Positions 4,488 to 5,507 of a DNA stretch of 5,507 nt are shown here, piece after piece. Position numbers and translations under genes: made by a program. Every line of letters starts with the position of its first letter. Position 1 is the stretch's first letter. Origin of the DNA: Tatlockia sp. (lineage in GTDB: Bacteria; Cyanobacteriota; Cyanobacteriia; Cyanobacteriales; Chroococcidiopsidaceae); NCBI GenBank assembly GCA_013698215.1, contig JACCVJ010000469.1, forward strand, positions 1 to 5,507, read 5' to 3'. The notes under the pieces were generated by a model, which had not been told where the DNA came from, did not search any database, and was given only the letters and a program-made list of their open reading frames with translations.

Positions 4488-4817
4488 TTAAGCTCTCTTG
4501 GCTAAAAATGTAGAATCGTCTCCTTGATGAATCCGAAATTCTCCCTCTAAAATGTTTGGCGACTTTACTCTGACCCAACCACTACCTGAAGCCGGATCGC
4601 ATTCATCGTTGCCTAACCAAGTAAATTCAAATCTCTTCAGACCTTCAACATCAACATCATCAACAACTCTGCCGTGGAGTCCTCCCGCAACTAGACCGAA
4701 TTGAAAATCTCCCTGATTGTTTGATTCGATTTCAATGTAGGCTTGAACCTCCATGTTGAAATAGTCTTCATCCCATAAATCCATTTCATAAATATGCCAA
4801 GTCCCGACAAAATCCAT
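4488..4817 (-). CDS. Conserved hypothetical protein, about 109 residues
   Basis: I place the start at ATG 4817, giving MDFVGTWHIYEMDLWDEDYFN. The in-frame extension to 4958 is arginine/leucine-rich, lacks family character and is probably spurious. The protein is acidic and soluble. It has no signal peptide or membrane segment and is rich in beta-strand patterns: VQAYIEIE, FQFGLVAGGLHGRVVD, RFEFTWLGNDECDPASGSGWVRV, then LEGEFRIHQGDDSTFLAKRA at the end. I recognise this as a widespread uncharacterised bacterial family with the motifs GTWHI.EM..WDEDYF and GNDECDPASGSGW. Function is unknown. It is complete, is not obviously linked to the neighbouring toxin-antitoxin pair 129 bp away, and has no clear Shine-Dalgarno. 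Confidence 0.7.
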   Translation of the reverse strand: MDFVGTWHIYEMDLWDEDYFNMEVQAYIEIESNNQGDFQFGLVAGGLHGRVVDDVDVEGLKRFEFTWLGNDECDPASGSGWVRVKSPNILEGEFRIHQGDDSTFLAKRA

Positions 4818-4958
4818 ATCTGTTGAGCGATTTCTTACTTGAGTTTGATAACTTCTTAAAAGTTTAAGACCAAAAGCTCGGAAGATCCTTAATTGGATGC
4901 CTAAGCCAGGGAGTCGCCCCCCTGACTCGGCTACAAAACCGTGCGTGAGACTATTCAA

Positions 4959-5122
4959 ATGCTCGATGACGATTCGGGCAATAGATGAAGTATCTACCCA
5001 CTATTTGCCGTATAAGAATGGTGCCACCGACAGCAAATAGCTTTAAATCAGACCAAGCGATCATCAGTCCGTCTGGCTCAAGCGCAGGTTAGACTCAGGG
5101 ATCGCTCTTTCCTGTATGATGT
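4959..5122. other. Non-coding, structured spacer
   Basis: No supported gene is present. CTATTTGC (5001-5008) and GCAAATAG (5033-5040) are 8-bp inverted arms around a 24-base loop that itself contains GGTGCCACC (5020-5028), so a branched fold is possible. A 37-codon minus-strand frame (5064 to 4951) has no recognisable features. Confidence 0.4.
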
Positions 5123-5401
5123 CTAAGATGAAGATGTCGCTACCTTGGCAAGTAATCGCCAGGAATTGAGCCGACCTACATCCATTTTCCAATTGTCTAC
5201 CACACTTACAATCCAGGTTCCCTGTATACTCTTACCAACAAAAGCCCGCAATGCAGGTAGTTCCGAAACCGTGTAGACCATGCGGATATTGTTTGTAGAA
5301 TTACCCTTATGGTCATGAAGTGTCACAGCAGTGCCATCTGGGGCAGTGACATCGATGCGTAAATCACCGATATAGGTGTGACAACTGGTTGCGGGTTTTC
5401 C
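5123..5401 (-). pseudogene. P-domain (proprotein convertase P/Homo B) protein, 3' remnant
   Basis: The minus-strand frame is open from 5401 after a TAG at 5404-5402. It reads HTYIGDLRIDVTAPDGTAVTL, later NNIRMVYTV, SIQGTWIVSVVDN and MDVGRLNSWRL, and ends at TAG 5125-5123. These are the hallmark strands of the P-domain, a beta-jelly-roll module found at the C-terminus of subtilisin-like proteases and other secreted proteins. The frame holds 92 codons. It lacks the first strands of the domain, any protease domain and any signal peptide, and the only internal start candidate (GTG 5326) would cut the domain in half. I read it as the decayed tail of a larger secreted protein. Confidence 0.65.
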
Positions 5402-5451
5402 CTAGTGGGTTAATTTGTCTGGAAGCCTTTAGATACTTGCCTTTCCATCGA

Positions 5452-5485
5452 TCAAACTAATAAGACTTTAGTCTTATTAGTTTGA
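5452..5485. repeat. Perfect 16-2-16 palindrome at right edge
   Basis: TCAAACTAATAAGACT (5452-5467), TT, then AGTCTTATTAGTTTGA (5470-5485) are perfect complements. Just outside, ATCGA (5447-5451) can pair with TCGAT (5489-5493) across a 3-base bulge. A longer CCATCGA (5445-5451) also matches TCGATGG (5501-5507) at the window end. The stem is AT-rich and no T-run follows, which argues against a terminator. It could be an insertion-sequence end pair, a recombination site or a miniature element. Confidence 0.6.
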
Positions 5486-5507
5486 CAGTCGATAGGAGTT
5501 TCGATGG

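Noticed and set aside
4818..4958. N-terminal extension of the conserved hypothetical protein to ATG 4958
   Set aside because: Family pattern begins at MDFVGTWHI (ATG 4817); the extra 47 residues look like translated non-coding DNA.

Overview
The window looks like accessory DNA of a cyanobacterium, most likely a plasmid or an integrated plasmid-like island. The evidence is one HIP1 octamer (GCGATCGC, 2288-2295), a parA/parB-type partition operon, two toxin-antitoxin loci, an IS200/IS605-type element with tnpB, and decayed gene ends. No replication initiator, rRNA or tRNA gene is visible, so plasmid status is inferred from the partition genes only. I cannot name the species.

Layout. 1-282: AT-rich non-coding DNA ending in an 8-bp inverted repeat just upstream of an intact antitoxin gene (283-576, DUF104/AF2212-like). 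The partner PIN-domain toxin gene begins with TTG at 573, overlapping the antitoxin stop, but is broken after about 12 codons by an insertion (about 606-2040). Its last ~60 codons reappear at 2040-2234; roughly half of the toxin gene is missing. The insertion carries tnpB on the minus strand with intact RuvC residues, similar hairpins at both ends, and a divergent 46-codon ribbon-helix-helix (RHH) gene sharing a 33-bp intergenic region with tnpB.

2235-2501 is non-coding and leads into the partition operon: parA (2502-3284) overlaps a small centromere-binding-protein-like gene (3254-3688) that has a very strong ribosome binding site. Copies of the 9-mer GAATCAAGA cluster in three places (2425-2486, 3433-3454, 3665-3694): over the parA promoter, inside the parB-like gene, and across its 3' end. 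They are good candidates for the centromere and autoregulatory operator.

Convergent to this operon is a complete type II toxin-antitoxin pair, brnT-brnA (minus strand, 4358 down to 3788), with repeated CTACA/TGTAG half-sites upstream of brnT. Then come a conserved hypothetical gene (4817 down to 4488), a structured non-coding stretch, the 3' remnant of a P-domain (proprotein convertase-like) protein (5401 down to 5123), and a perfect 16-2-16 palindrome at the right edge (5452-5485).

Together the partition operon and the toxin-antitoxin loci form a stability module. One toxin has been inactivated by a TnpB element, leaving BrnTA as the only complete addiction system seen here. The strongest leads are the partition repeats, the RHH gene paired with tnpB, and the right-end palindrome.
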